NCBI RefSeq assembly: GCF_014699005.1
Contig: NZ_JACWZY010000009.1
Location: 62,001 to 126,000 of the forward strand
Origin: Spirosoma profusum
GTDB lineage: Bacteria > Bacteroidota > Bacteroidia > Cytophagales > Spirosomataceae
Reading direction: 5' to 3'
Length of the DNA: 64,000 bases
Shown here one piece after another: positions 26,503 to 34,677 of the stretch (within the stretch, counting starts at the first letter, position 1; each line of letters opens with the position of its first letter). The notes under the pieces were generated by a model. It ran no database searches. It worked only from the letters and a program-made list of their open reading frames with translations, and had not been told where the DNA came from. The translations under genes were made by a program, and so were the position numbers.

Positions 26503-28659
26503 ATGAACACGCCAACCGTATCCAGACGAAATTTCCTGAAAGCCTCAAGCCTGACCGGGCTGGCGCTGTCGCTGGGGATTTATATTCCTACAAATGCAGA
26601 AGAAGCCGAAATCATAAACGCGGCTGAAGCCGATAGTTTTGGTGTTGAAATGAATGCCTGGATCCATATCGAACCATCGGGCAAGGTAACTATCTTCTCG
26701 CATCGGGCCGAAATGGGACAGGGTGTTTATCAGGCCATTCCCCAGATGGTTGCCGAAGAACTTGAGGTCGATCTGGACAAGGTGAACATCGTCTTTGCCA
26801 AAGGGGACAATAAAAAATACGGCAATCAGGTCACCGGGGGAAGTTCAACGGTACGTGGTTCGTATAAGAATTTATTGACACTTGGCGCTACCGCCCGCCA
26901 ACTGTTGATCCAGGCTGCCGCGACTAAATGGAACGTACCATCCTCAGACTGTTATGCCGAAGCAGGGCAGGTTATTCACCGGCCAACGGCTAAACGACTC
27001 CATTACGGGGAATTGGTAGCGGATGCCATGAAGCTGGAGACGCCTAAAAACGTTACGTTGAAAAAACGATCTGACTACAAGCTCGTTGGCAAGCCACTAC
27101 TACGTCAGGATACTAAACTAAAAACCAATGGCACTGCTACGTTTGGACTGGACAAAGAGATTCCGGGTATGCTCTACGCTACTGTGGAACGCAACCCCCG
27201 CCTGCGTGGTAAAGTTAAGAATTTCGACGACAGCGCCACCCGGAAAATACCCGGCGTCAAACACGTGTTTAAGACCAAAATGTTGGTTTTCAATACGTAT
27301 CGTGAAGGTGTTGCGGTAGTGGCCACTTCGACCTGGGCCGCCTTGCAGGGCAAGAAAGCGCTGAAAGTGGAATGGGACGATAGTGGATTTGAGCACCTAA
27401 GCACTGACGAGATTTTTAAAAGGCAACAACAAGCACTTCAAACACAGGAGGGACTATCGTTCAAACAGCAGGGCGATGCATCAGCCGTTATTTCCCAGGC
27501 GACTAAAAAGCTTGACGTTGTCTACGAGACGCCTTACCAATACCACGCCTGCATGGAACCGTTGAATTGCATAGCGCACTATCAGGATGATAAACTCGAA
27601 ATCTGGGGACCTATACAGGCGCCCGAGTGGGTGCAGGATGCCATCAGCAAAGAAATGGGACTAGACCGTGAAAAAGTAATTGTCCACATGACCTTTCTGG
27701 GCGGGGGATTTGGCCGTAAAGCATTTATGGATTATCCGCATGAAGCTGCGGTAATCTCAAAAGAAATAAAGGCACCGGTTCAGGTGGTCTGGACTCGGGA
27801 GGATGACGCGACTCAAGGCCCGTATCGACCCGGTATCTCGTACCGCTGCGAAGGTGTCGTCGAAAACGGTAAAATAAATGCCTTCAAGCTGCGCATGGCC
27901 GGGCAAAACAATGACCATTGGCGCGGAGGTCCGAAAGACAAAGCTAACCGTAGTACTTCGGAAGGCTTCCTGAAACCCTATGCGGATGGCATCAAAAACC
28001 TGAGTATTGCCGACGTACCGTTTGAAACTCCTATCCCGACAATGTGGTGGCGGTCGGTGTATGCGTCTACTAACGGCTTTGCTTACGAAAGTTTCATGGA
28101 TGAACTGGCTCATGAAGCGGGGAAGGACCCAATGACCTTTCGTCGGGAGCACCTACCGGACGAGCGGTTGCACCGTCAACTCGATAAACTGGCCGACGTA
28201 TCAGGCTGGAAGACTCGCAAACCGGGTGAAGGCTACGGCATGGCGATTACCGAATGTTTTGCCAGTACCGTCGGGCACGTAGTAAAAGTATCAAAAGGCC
28301 AGGATGGGAAACTAAAAATCGATCATGTCTGGGCTGTTATGGATTGCGGCTGGTACGTCAATCCGGATACCATCAAAGCGCAGGTGGAAGGATCAATCGT
28401 TATGGCGTTAGGGGCGGCTACACAGCATCAGGTGACGTTCAAGGATGGCGTGCCCGTCGATAAAAATTTCTACTCGTATCAACTTCCCCGCATCAACGAT
28501 ATTCCGCCCATTGATGTGTATGTCATGGACAATGACGAACCGGCCGGTGGTGTTGGCGAACCGGGTCTGCCAGCGTTTGCTCCAGCTCTGGCTAATGCCA
28601 TATTCGATCTGACAGGCAAACGCATTCGTAAGCTGCCGTTCAATCTGGCTACGGTATAG
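26503..28659 (+). CDS. Mo hydroxylase large subunit, second copy, Tat-exported
   Basis: The 718-residue protein has a Tat-like leader (SRRNFLKASSLTGLALSLG), then the molybdenum-binding domains: SHRAEMGQGVYQAIPQMVAEEL, QVTGGSSTVRGSYK, FLGGGFGRKAFMDYPHEAAV, WWRSVYASTNGFAYESFMDELA, AVMDCGWYVNPD and the catalytic Glu in GGVGEPGLPAFAPALANAIF. The start is 4 bp after the cytochrome stop codon. It keeps the MGQG motif that contacts the cofactor, whereas the copy at 15972-18224 has NPEFGQNV at that position. Together with 25321-25800 and the cytochrome it would form a three-subunit periplasmic aldehyde dehydrogenase-like complex. Confidence 0.94.
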   Translation: MNTPTVSRRNFLKASSLTGLALSLGIYIPTNAEEAEIINAAEADSFGVEMNAWIHIEPSGKVTIFSHRAEMGQGVYQAIPQMVAEELEVDLDKVNIVFAKGDNKKYGNQVTGGSSTVRGSYKNLLTLGATARQLLIQAAATKWNVPSSDCYAEAGQVIHRPTAKRLHYGELVADAMKLETPKNVTLKKRSDYKLVGKPLLRQDTKLKTNGTATFGLDKEIPGMLYATVERNPRLRGKVKNFDDSATRKIPGVKHVFKTKMLVFNTYREGVAVVATSTWAALQGKKALKVEWDDSGFEHLSTDEIFKRQQQALQTQEGLSFKQQGDASAVISQATKKLDVVYETPYQYHACMEPLNCIAHYQDDKLEIWGPIQAPEWVQDAISKEMGLDREKVIVHMTFLGGGFGRKAFMDYPHEAAVISKEIKAPVQVVWTREDDATQGPYRPGISYRCEGVVENGKINAFKLRMAGQNNDHWRGGPKDKANRSTSEGFLKPYADGIKNLSIADVPFETPIPTMWWRSVYASTNGFAYESFMDELAHEAGKDPMTFRREHLPDERLHRQLDKLADVSGWKTRKPGEGYGMAITECFASTVGHVVKVSKGQDGKLKIDHVWAVMDCGWYVNPDTIKAQVEGSIVMALGAATQHQVTFKDGVPVDKNFYSYQLPRINDIPPIDVYVMDNDEPAGGVGEPGLPAFAPALANAIFDLTGKRIRKLPFNLATV

Positions 28660-28704
28660 GTGGGATTACAGGTAGTGTGATGATTTATTGATTCAACTGA
28701 CTGC

Positions 28705-29793
28705 ATGAAACTGAAAAAATATGCCGTTCTGCTGGTAGTCGTACTAACGCTATTCATGTCGGCTTGTGCCAGGAACACCGCAAACCAGAGAACGAGTTTA
28801 TTGACCATTCAACAGCAGGGCAGTTTCATGGTTGGTGGGACGACTATTTCTGAGCCCGGAAAATTTAATCTGACGAATGCGTTAAAACCCCAGGGGCAAA
28901 CCCTTCATGGCGATCATGCCTATGTATTTTATCAGATTCCACCCAAAGCCCGTAAATATCCACTGGTTTTCCTGCACGGAGCCGCCGAGTCCAAAAAAAC
29001 ATGGGAATCAACTCCAGATGGGCGGGAAGGCTTTCAGACGATCTTTCTCCGCCGTGGGTTTGGGGTTTATTTGCTTGATCAGCCCAGGCGTGGCGAAGCG
29101 GGCAAAAGTACGGTCGCTTCATCGCTTGCGCCCACGCCCGATGAACAGTTCTGGTTTACTCAGTTCAGGATTGGTAATTATCCGGATTATTTTGACGGTA
29201 GTCAGTTTCCCAGGGACACCGCTGCACTAGAGCAGTTTTTCAGGCAGATGACACCCAACACGGGGAATTTTGACGTGAATCTTATCGCAACGGCCTGCTC
29301 CCAATTATTTGATCGAATTGGAGATGGTATCTTGATAACTCATTCTCAGGGCGGAGGTCCGGGCTGGTTTACGGCGATAAAAAACGAAAAGGTAAAAGCA
29401 GTCGTCGCCTACGAACCATTCAGTAGTTTCGTTTTCCCTGTGGGTGAATTACCTAAACCCATCCAATCAGCAAGCCTTTTTGGCGAATTGAAAGGCGTTG
29501 AGGTACCCTTGTCAGATTTCGAAAAGCTCACCCGTATTCCGATCATGATTTACTATGGTGATAACATTGCCAAAGAGCCAACCATTGTGTGGAATAAAGA
29601 TCACTGGCGTGCCGGACTGGAGATGGCAAAAATATGGGCTGCGACGATCAACAAACACGGTGGTAAGGCTACAGTAGTTCACCTACCTGAAACAGGCATA
29701 AAAGGCAATACTCACTTTCCTTTTTCCGACCTCAATAATCTTCAGATTGCAGCCTTGTTGAGTGATTTTTTAAAGGAGAAAAAGCTGGACTGA
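28705..29793 (+). CDS. Alpha/beta hydrolase lipoprotein
   Basis: The 362-residue product has a lipoprotein leader (LLVVVLTLFMSAC) and an alpha/beta hydrolase domain: YPLVFLHGAAESKKTWE for the oxyanion strand, LDQPRRGEAGKS, the nucleophile elbow THSQGG (Ser in G-x-S-x-G-like H-S-Q-G-G) and the C-terminal His in GIKGNTHFPFSDLNN. Similar secreted esterases occur beside carboxymuconolactone decarboxylase and cupin genes. It follows the Mo hydroxylase by 45 bp, so the operon probably continues to 31081. Substrate unknown. Confidence 0.88.
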   Translation: MKLKKYAVLLVVVLTLFMSACARNTANQRTSLLTIQQQGSFMVGGTTISEPGKFNLTNALKPQGQTLHGDHAYVFYQIPPKARKYPLVFLHGAAESKKTWESTPDGREGFQTIFLRRGFGVYLLDQPRRGEAGKSTVASSLAPTPDEQFWFTQFRIGNYPDYFDGSQFPRDTAALEQFFRQMTPNTGNFDVNLIATACSQLFDRIGDGILITHSQGGGPGWFTAIKNEKVKAVVAYEPFSSFVFPVGELPKPIQSASLFGELKGVEVPLSDFEKLTRIPIMIYYGDNIAKEPTIVWNKDHWRAGLEMAKIWAATINKHGGKATVVHLPETGIKGNTHFPFSDLNNLQIAALLSDFLKEKKLD

Positions 29794-29797
29794 ACTA

Positions 29798-30541
29798 ATG
29801 TGTTTAACCAAATGTATGCGAGCTATTTTCAGTGTTATGATAGTCGGTTGTTTTATTACGTTCAACCAACTCAATGCGCAAAACCGGATGAGTCAACCAG
29901 GCCCTTTATCGCCAAAGCAGCAAAATATCGTTGTCATTTCCTCCCTCGCTGCTACAGGAAATCTTCAAAAACTGATGCCAGCATTGAACGCGGGTCTTGA
30001 TGCGGGATTAACCGTTAACGAAATCAAGGAAGTGTTAGTCCATTTATATGCCTATTGTGGATTTCCAAGAAGTATTCGTGGGTTACAGACGTTTATGACG
30101 GTACTGGACGAGCGAAAGAAAAAAGGCATTACTGATAAAATGGGTAAGGATGCCTCGTCGATTACTACTAGCGAACCTAAATATGAGCGCGGCAAAAAAG
30201 TACTCGAACAACTCACCGGACAGCCAGAAACCGGGCCGAAGCGCGGGTATTCGGCCTTCAGCCCTGAGATTGACGTTTTTCTGAAAGAGCATCTTTTTGC
30301 CGATTTATTTGAGCGTGACGTGTTCAGCTATACTGATCGGGAACTGACCACCATTTCTGTGCTAACTAGTATAGGGGGTGTCGAACCCATGCTGCAAAGT
30401 CACCTGAGCATCTGTCTACACCTTGGCCTGACTGAAGAGCAACTGAAGCAAGCACTCTCCCTAATCGAAACTGCTGTCGGTAAAGCGGAGGCCGAAGCTG
30501 GACGAACGGTCTTGGTGCAGGCTATATCGTCAAGGCGGTGA
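29798..30541 (+). CDS. Carboxymuconolactone decarboxylase-like protein, secreted
   Basis: The 247-residue product has a leader (AIFSVMIVGCFITFNQLNAQ) and two CMD/AhpD-like repeats: IVVISSLAATGNLQKLMPALNAGLDAGLTVNEIKEVLVHLYAYCGFP and ELTTISVLTSIGGVEPMLQSHLSICLHLGLTEEQLKQAL. The CxxC pair of true AhpD peroxidase partners is absent, so a redox role is unlikely. The start is 4 bp after the previous stop codon; a second ATG at 29816 (MRAIFSVM) may be the real one. CMD plus cupin plus hydrolase is a common cluster, with unknown chemistry. Confidence 0.9.
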   Translation: MCLTKCMRAIFSVMIVGCFITFNQLNAQNRMSQPGPLSPKQQNIVVISSLAATGNLQKLMPALNAGLDAGLTVNEIKEVLVHLYAYCGFPRSIRGLQTFMTVLDERKKKGITDKMGKDASSITTSEPKYERGKKVLEQLTGQPETGPKRGYSAFSPEIDVFLKEHLFADLFERDVFSYTDRELTTISVLTSIGGVEPMLQSHLSICLHLGLTEEQLKQALSLIETAVGKAEAEAGRTVLVQAISSRR

Positions 30542-30583
30542 GAAAATTGAGGGGAAAAGACCGAAACCTACTAAGTCAACCCA

Positions 30584-31081
30584 ATGAAAAACGAAGCAAT
30601 AGTAGCAAGCCTTTTTGCCATCCTGCTGATTAGTTTAGCCTCTTTTAAGACAAAAGCCCAAACCCTTGGGAAAAGCGTAAGGGATACAAGTGCTATTTTC
30701 CCTAAAGGACAGCGAGCTCCAGCTAGTAATTTTACAGGAATTGTCTGGGTACAGCAGTTAATTGAGCCTGACAGTGACTTCAATATCCCAGTTGGCTACG
30801 TGACCTTCGAGCCGGGGGCACGCTCCCACTGGCATAGCCACGCGGGTGGTCAGGTGCTGCTAGCGATGGGTGGCATTGGTTACTATCAGGAGCGGGGGAA
30901 GCCTATCCAAATCTTGAGAAAGGGCGATGCGGTGAAATGCCCCTCGAACGTACCGCATTGGCATGGTGCATCACCAACAGTCGGGTTTATGCAGGTTGCC
31001 ATTACGCCTAACACTGCAACAGGGCGAGTGACTTGGTTGCAGCCAGTGAGTAACAAAGAATATAATGCCCTGAAACCATAG
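30584..31081 (+). CDS. Cupin domain protein, secreted
   Basis: The 165-residue product carries a leader (ASLFAILLISLASFKTKAQ) and a single cupin domain, with motif 1 in GARSHWHSHAGGQVLLAMGG (two His and a distal Gln as metal ligands) and motif 2 in VPHWHGASP. It belongs to the small cupins that accompany CMD-like proteins and oxidoreductases. It ends the co-directional run from the AraC/AKR locus. No terminator is obvious after it. Confidence 0.9.
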   Translation: MKNEAIVASLFAILLISLASFKTKAQTLGKSVRDTSAIFPKGQRAPASNFTGIVWVQQLIEPDSDFNIPVGYVTFEPGARSHWHSHAGGQVLLAMGGIGYYQERGKPIQILRKGDAVKCPSNVPHWHGASPTVGFMQVAITPNTATGRVTWLQPVSNKEYNALKP

Positions 31082-31400
31082 CCCTAATAAGTCAAGTCCA
31101 TATTATATTAATCGATAATCCGCCCCCCTGAATCAAGTATTGTCAAATTCATCCTACTGCTAAATAGTTGGTGTATGGAACACCTTTAAAGCAGATTGTT
31201 ATCCAGCACGTGTTGATTCATAAATCGGAACGACCTAAACCATTGGTACAGACCCTAAGCAGATTAGTAAAGTCAATCCCAATGACAACTTAAGGGCACA
31301 CCCGGTACGTATAGGGCGTTTAGGGCGTTCAAACAGCTCCTTTGACTAATCCCTATTGATTAGTAATTAAACCAGGCACGCAACTTATTCAGTAGCTCAG
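31082..31400. other. Intergenic region after the cupin gene
   Basis: I see no gene in these 319 bases. A short direct repeat TAGGGCGTT occurs twice near 31311-31328. The region ends at the promoter of the cold-shock gene. Confidence 0.5.
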
Positions 31401-31415
31401 GGGTTATACTTGCAA

Positions 31416-31478
31416 ATGTGGGCTGAATCAATCGAAACAGGTATCCAGGTTTCGACTGTTTCAGCCCACATCGTTTTT
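31416..31478 (+). promoter_or_regulatory. Leader hairpin plus T tract upstream of the cold-shock gene
   Basis: Bases 31416-31438 pair with 31449-31471 in a 23-bp stem with two mismatches (ATGTGGGCTGAA and TTCAGCCCACAT at its base) and a 10-base loop, followed by TTTTT at 31474-31478. TATACTTG at 31405-31412 resembles a promoter element just before the stem. The structure looks like a terminator placed inside the leader, 55 bases before the ATG at 31533. Confidence 0.7.
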
Positions 31479-31532
31479 GCCCTAGCCTTTAGTGGGAAAA
31501 ATTACGCTAATCGTTTACTAAACCTTATATCA

Positions 31533-31985
31533 ATGGGTAGATCGCAAGAAACATTTTCTAAAAAAGAGAAGGAAAAAGCCAGAGATAAAAAAAGAAAAGA
31601 TAAAGAGAAGAAGAAAGAAGAGCGTAAAGCCAATCCAACCAAAGGGCAGAGCCTGGCTACCATGCTGGCCTATGTTGATGAGAATGGCAACCTGACCCAT
31701 ACGCCCCCTGACCTGCAGCGCAAGAAAGAAGTATCCATTGATGAGATCGCGATCAGTGTGAGCAGACAAGAGAAGGTTGCTGAACGGACTACCCGAGAAG
31801 GTGTTATCAACTCGTATACCGAATCAAAAGGATACGGCTTTATCAAAGATGCTCATTCCCAGCAGGCTATATTTTTCCATAAAAGTGGACTTATCGATAA
31901 GGTTCACCTGGATGATAAAGTTAGTTTCCAAGTTGAAAACACCCCAAAGGGACTAAGCGCTTTTGACATTCGAAAGCTTAGTTAA
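31533..31985 (+). CDS. Cold-shock domain protein with basic N-terminal tail
   Basis: From the ATG at 31533 the product is 150 residues. Residues 1-35 are a very lysine/glutamate-rich tail (KKEKEKARDKKRKDKEKKKE), probably nucleic-acid binding or disordered. The C-terminal 65 residues form a cold-shock domain: REGVINSYTESKGYGFIKDA with the RNP1-like motif, IFFHKSGLIDKVHLDDKVSF with RNP2 (IFFH), and VENTPKGLSAFDIRKL. It likely binds RNA or single-stranded DNA. The frame is open upstream to 31410, but those codons fall in the leader hairpin, so I reject that start. Confidence 0.88.
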   Translation: MGRSQETFSKKEKEKARDKKRKDKEKKKEERKANPTKGQSLATMLAYVDENGNLTHTPPDLQRKKEVSIDEIAISVSRQEKVAERTTREGVINSYTESKGYGFIKDAHSQQAIFFHKSGLIDKVHLDDKVSFQVENTPKGLSAFDIRKLS

Positions 31986-32408
31986 TTGTTTATCAGCAGG
32001 TAAGTTTATCAACTATCAATAGCCAAGCAATAGTTGACCTCTACCTACGTTAACTTACTAGATCACCAGGGTTTTACTTTCACCCGGATACGCTCTCCAT
32101 TTAGACAAACTGGCGGTTGTATTCACTGAACCGTCATCCATGTCGCTCTATTCATCAGCTCAACAAGTAAGTAATGTCTGTAGGTAGCTCATTCTCATGC
32201 AGTGGGCTTGCTTATAAAACCGACTGGTATTACTTACTCAATCCAATAGTGTGTACTAACACATCAAGTAGTATTTTTACACGACATTGATTAACTGTGG
32301 CGGTAAAAAATCGACACAATTCACAGTACGAGCGATTGTAGGCATGTATCATCCTTATTCGCTAGTCAAAATGCTACTGGTAACACGTTCTCCCATTCTA
32401 TTCATTCG
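31986..32408. other. Intergenic region, no gene seen
   Basis: These 423 bases hold no frame with recognisable product and no strong hairpin. Confidence 0.5.
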
Positions 32409-32579
32409 ATGCAAAAACTAACAGCAAAAGATCGTCAACGAATTGCCCACCAAGTTATAGAAGCAGGTAAAAAACCATATTTGGTTCGCAATATGCCTAA
32501 AACCGTGCTGTACCTGACCTACGAGCAAGCAGCAAAACGAACAGATTTGATTCCTCAGTTTACGGCTACCGATTGTTGA
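32409..32579 (+). CDS. Small hypothetical protein, 56 residues
   Basis: ATG at 32409 to TGA at 32577-32579 encodes MQKLTAKDRQRIAHQVIEAG followed by KKPYLVRNMPKTVLYLTYEQ and a short tail. It is basic, without signal peptide or membrane segment. The codon choice is ordinary for this genome and the frame is intact, but I know no family. A perfect hairpin, AGCTTAACG-AAGG-CGTTAAGCT (32676-32697), lies 97 bases downstream. Confidence 0.45.
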   Translation: MQKLTAKDRQRIAHQVIEAGKKPYLVRNMPKTVLYLTYEQAAKRTDLIPQFTATDC

Positions 32580-32729
32580 CCAGGCTAATCGGTAAGCATC
32601 CATTACGTCCTCACACTCCAAACCTGTCAATCATTTTGACTAGCTGGTTCTGAGGGCGATTACGAGCGGAGAACAAGCTTAACGAAGGCGTTAAGCTCCA
32701 ATGATAGACTAATTTATTTTGTCGGTTCT

Positions 32730-33104
32730 ATGAGCAAACAGGCCTATATTCAGAACGTAATTGACTGGGTTAGACTAAGGGGTTATTCAGCTATTAAAGC
32801 CAATGCCGCTGACTATACAATGCCGGCTAGCTATGGACGACAATTGGATGGGCAGTCATTTGTCCCCGATGTAACCGGGCAACAGGGTGACCAAAAATCC
32901 TATTTTGAAATCGTTCTTAAAACAAAGGACACGGATTATCTAACCGTTAAACTGAAACTACTTCATCAATTAGCTCAATTGAGTGGTGGGCAATTATTTT
33001 TGATGACCCCTAAAGGACACTCCCTATTTGCTAAAGCCATCGCTGATGCCAACCGGATAACAGCCGAAATCATCATATTACCTGACATCAAGAAGATGGG
33101 CTGA
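32730..33104 (+). CDS. Hypothetical protein, possible PD-(D/E)xK-like fold
   Basis: The 124-residue product is not recognised with certainty. It begins with an amphipathic helix (QAYIQNVIDWVRLRGY), then FVPDVTGQQGDQKSYFEIVLKTKDTDYLTVKLKLLHQLAQL. A PD at the end of a strand, a following E in YFEIVLK and a Lys nearby resemble the core of PD-(D/E)xK nuclease-like folds, but spacing is not classical, so this is a weak inference. No leader. It could be a small stand-alone DNA-associated protein. Confidence 0.65.
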   Translation: MSKQAYIQNVIDWVRLRGYSAIKANAADYTMPASYGRQLDGQSFVPDVTGQQGDQKSYFEIVLKTKDTDYLTVKLKLLHQLAQLSGGQLFLMTPKGHSLFAKAIADANRITAEIIILPDIKKMG

Positions 33105-33203
33105 ACCGTGCCTTAACCTGGCCTGGCCAGGGGTTACAATCACTGCGTATTGCACCTGCTTAAACCTAATTTTCTACTTAGTTTCCTACTTACAGCTTCT
33201 ATA

Positions 33204-34241
33204 ATGGCATTTATTGACAAAGTTCTTCAACAACCTTCTTATGGATGGAGTAATCAACAGGGCGAGTTAATTGTCCCAACGACTAAAGAACTCTATAAAG
33301 AGGCATTTTCCCGGATCAATGTCTTTAAATCCAAAAAGAACTGGGTTTCCGCCCTGAGTTGGCTGATGGCGGTTTGCCTGCTTCCTTTCGCCCTGCTGGC
33401 TTTCTTCAAGTACTTTACAATTCAATTATTTACGATTGGCTTTCTCTATGGTATCCTGATTATGAGTACCCATGCCACTATTTGGTTTCATCGGTACAGC
33501 ACTCATAAAGCCTATACGTTCAGTCATCCGATCTGGCGATTCATCACCCAAAATCTGGTGCTGCGAACCTTTCCTGAAGAGATTTACGTAGTATCACACC
33601 ACGTACACCATTCAAAATCAGATCAACCCGGCGATCCTTACAATGCGAGAGGTGGCCTGATGTACTGTATGTTATCGGATGTCAATCATCAGAGTATTGC
33701 CAAAGATCTGAATGAAGAGGAATTTGCCAAGGCTTCTGGTTTCCTAAAGCATACGGGCATTCGGATAAATAATTATGCGAAGTATCTGAACTGGGGTTCA
33801 GTTGCCTGTCCGTATTACACGGTTGGCCTATGGGTACTGAATTGGTCGTTCTGGTACGCAATGTTTTTTCTGATAGGTGGTCATGGTTTAGCCTGCTCTA
33901 TGTTTACGGGAGCCATGTTCTGGTTCGTTCTGGTTCGCGCATTTAATTATACAGGGCATGGAAAAGGCGAAGTCAAACACGTAGAAGGTGTCGATTTCGA
34001 CCGCCGGAATCTATCTATAAACCAGAGTCGACCAGGCTTTTTTTCGGGTGAATGGCACAATAATCACCACCTGTATCCAAGTAGTGCCCGGGCAGGTTTT
34101 CTTCCGCTTCAGATAGACTTTGCCTGGATGTACATCTACAGTTTGTACAAGCTTGGGGCTGTTTCCTCTTATCGGGACAATAAAGCAGACTTCTTGAAAA
34201 AGTATGTAAATCAACGGCAATATGAAAATGCTCAGCCTTAG
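33204..34241 (+). CDS. Membrane fatty acid (acyl-CoA/acyl-lipid) desaturase
   Basis: From the ATG at 33204 the product is 345 residues. It has paired membrane segments near residues 55-95 and 205-240 (frame numbering) and the three histidine boxes of delta-9 type desaturases: HRYSTH, HHVHH and HNNHH. These bind a di-iron centre that introduces a double bond in fatty acyl chains. The frame is open to a TTG at 33150, but the ATG gives a better N terminus (MAFIDKVLQQPSYGW). Desaturases adjust membrane fluidity, consistent with the cold-shock protein 1.2 kb upstream, though that link is inference. Confidence 0.9.
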   Translation: MAFIDKVLQQPSYGWSNQQGELIVPTTKELYKEAFSRINVFKSKKNWVSALSWLMAVCLLPFALLAFFKYFTIQLFTIGFLYGILIMSTHATIWFHRYSTHKAYTFSHPIWRFITQNLVLRTFPEEIYVVSHHVHHSKSDQPGDPYNARGGLMYCMLSDVNHQSIAKDLNEEEFAKASGFLKHTGIRINNYAKYLNWGSVACPYYTVGLWVLNWSFWYAMFFLIGGHGLACSMFTGAMFWFVLVRAFNYTGHGKGEVKHVEGVDFDRRNLSINQSRPGFFSGEWHNNHHLYPSSARAGFLPLQIDFAWMYIYSLYKLGAVSSYRDNKADFLKKYVNQRQYENAQP

Positions 34242-34677
34242 TTTCCCAACATGAATAAGCTAGCCCAGTGGCAGTCTTTGAGGTGCGGCAACCATACGTA
34301 GTCATTACTTCACAAAATGCCCCTGTACTTACGCGCTACTGATTCTCAACAAATGATCAGGATGACAAAAATCCCCAATATGACACTTAAAAACGATACA
34401 GCTCTACACTAAAATCCTCCCCACTAAATGTAGGGAGACAAGTAAGCCAGCTTTTTTAGTCGTGATACTTTTGGTTTTGTTTTTAGAAAAAAGGTAAACT
34501 CATGTAACTGCGATATGGAATCTGGATCTTTGAAACATACCGTAAAAGAGTAAAACTTAAAAATCAATATAGCGTCTACCGTATGTGTCTGATTGGTTCC
34601 TATATTGTGTAGCATAGCTGCTACGTTCTTCAGCCTCTTTTATAGCTTAATAGCTATCAGGTGAAATTTTCACCCAT
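34242..34677. other. Intergenic region upstream of the hybrid sensor gene
   Basis: No gene is supported in these 436 bases. At the right end, GGTGAAA-T-TTTCACC (34660-34674) is a perfect palindrome 3 bases before the ATG of the hybrid two-component regulator and may be an operator. Confidence 0.55.

Noticed and set aside
31410-31532. N-terminal extension of the cold-shock protein
   Set aside because: The codons fall in a leader hairpin with a T tract, and the ATG at 31533 gives a sensible start.
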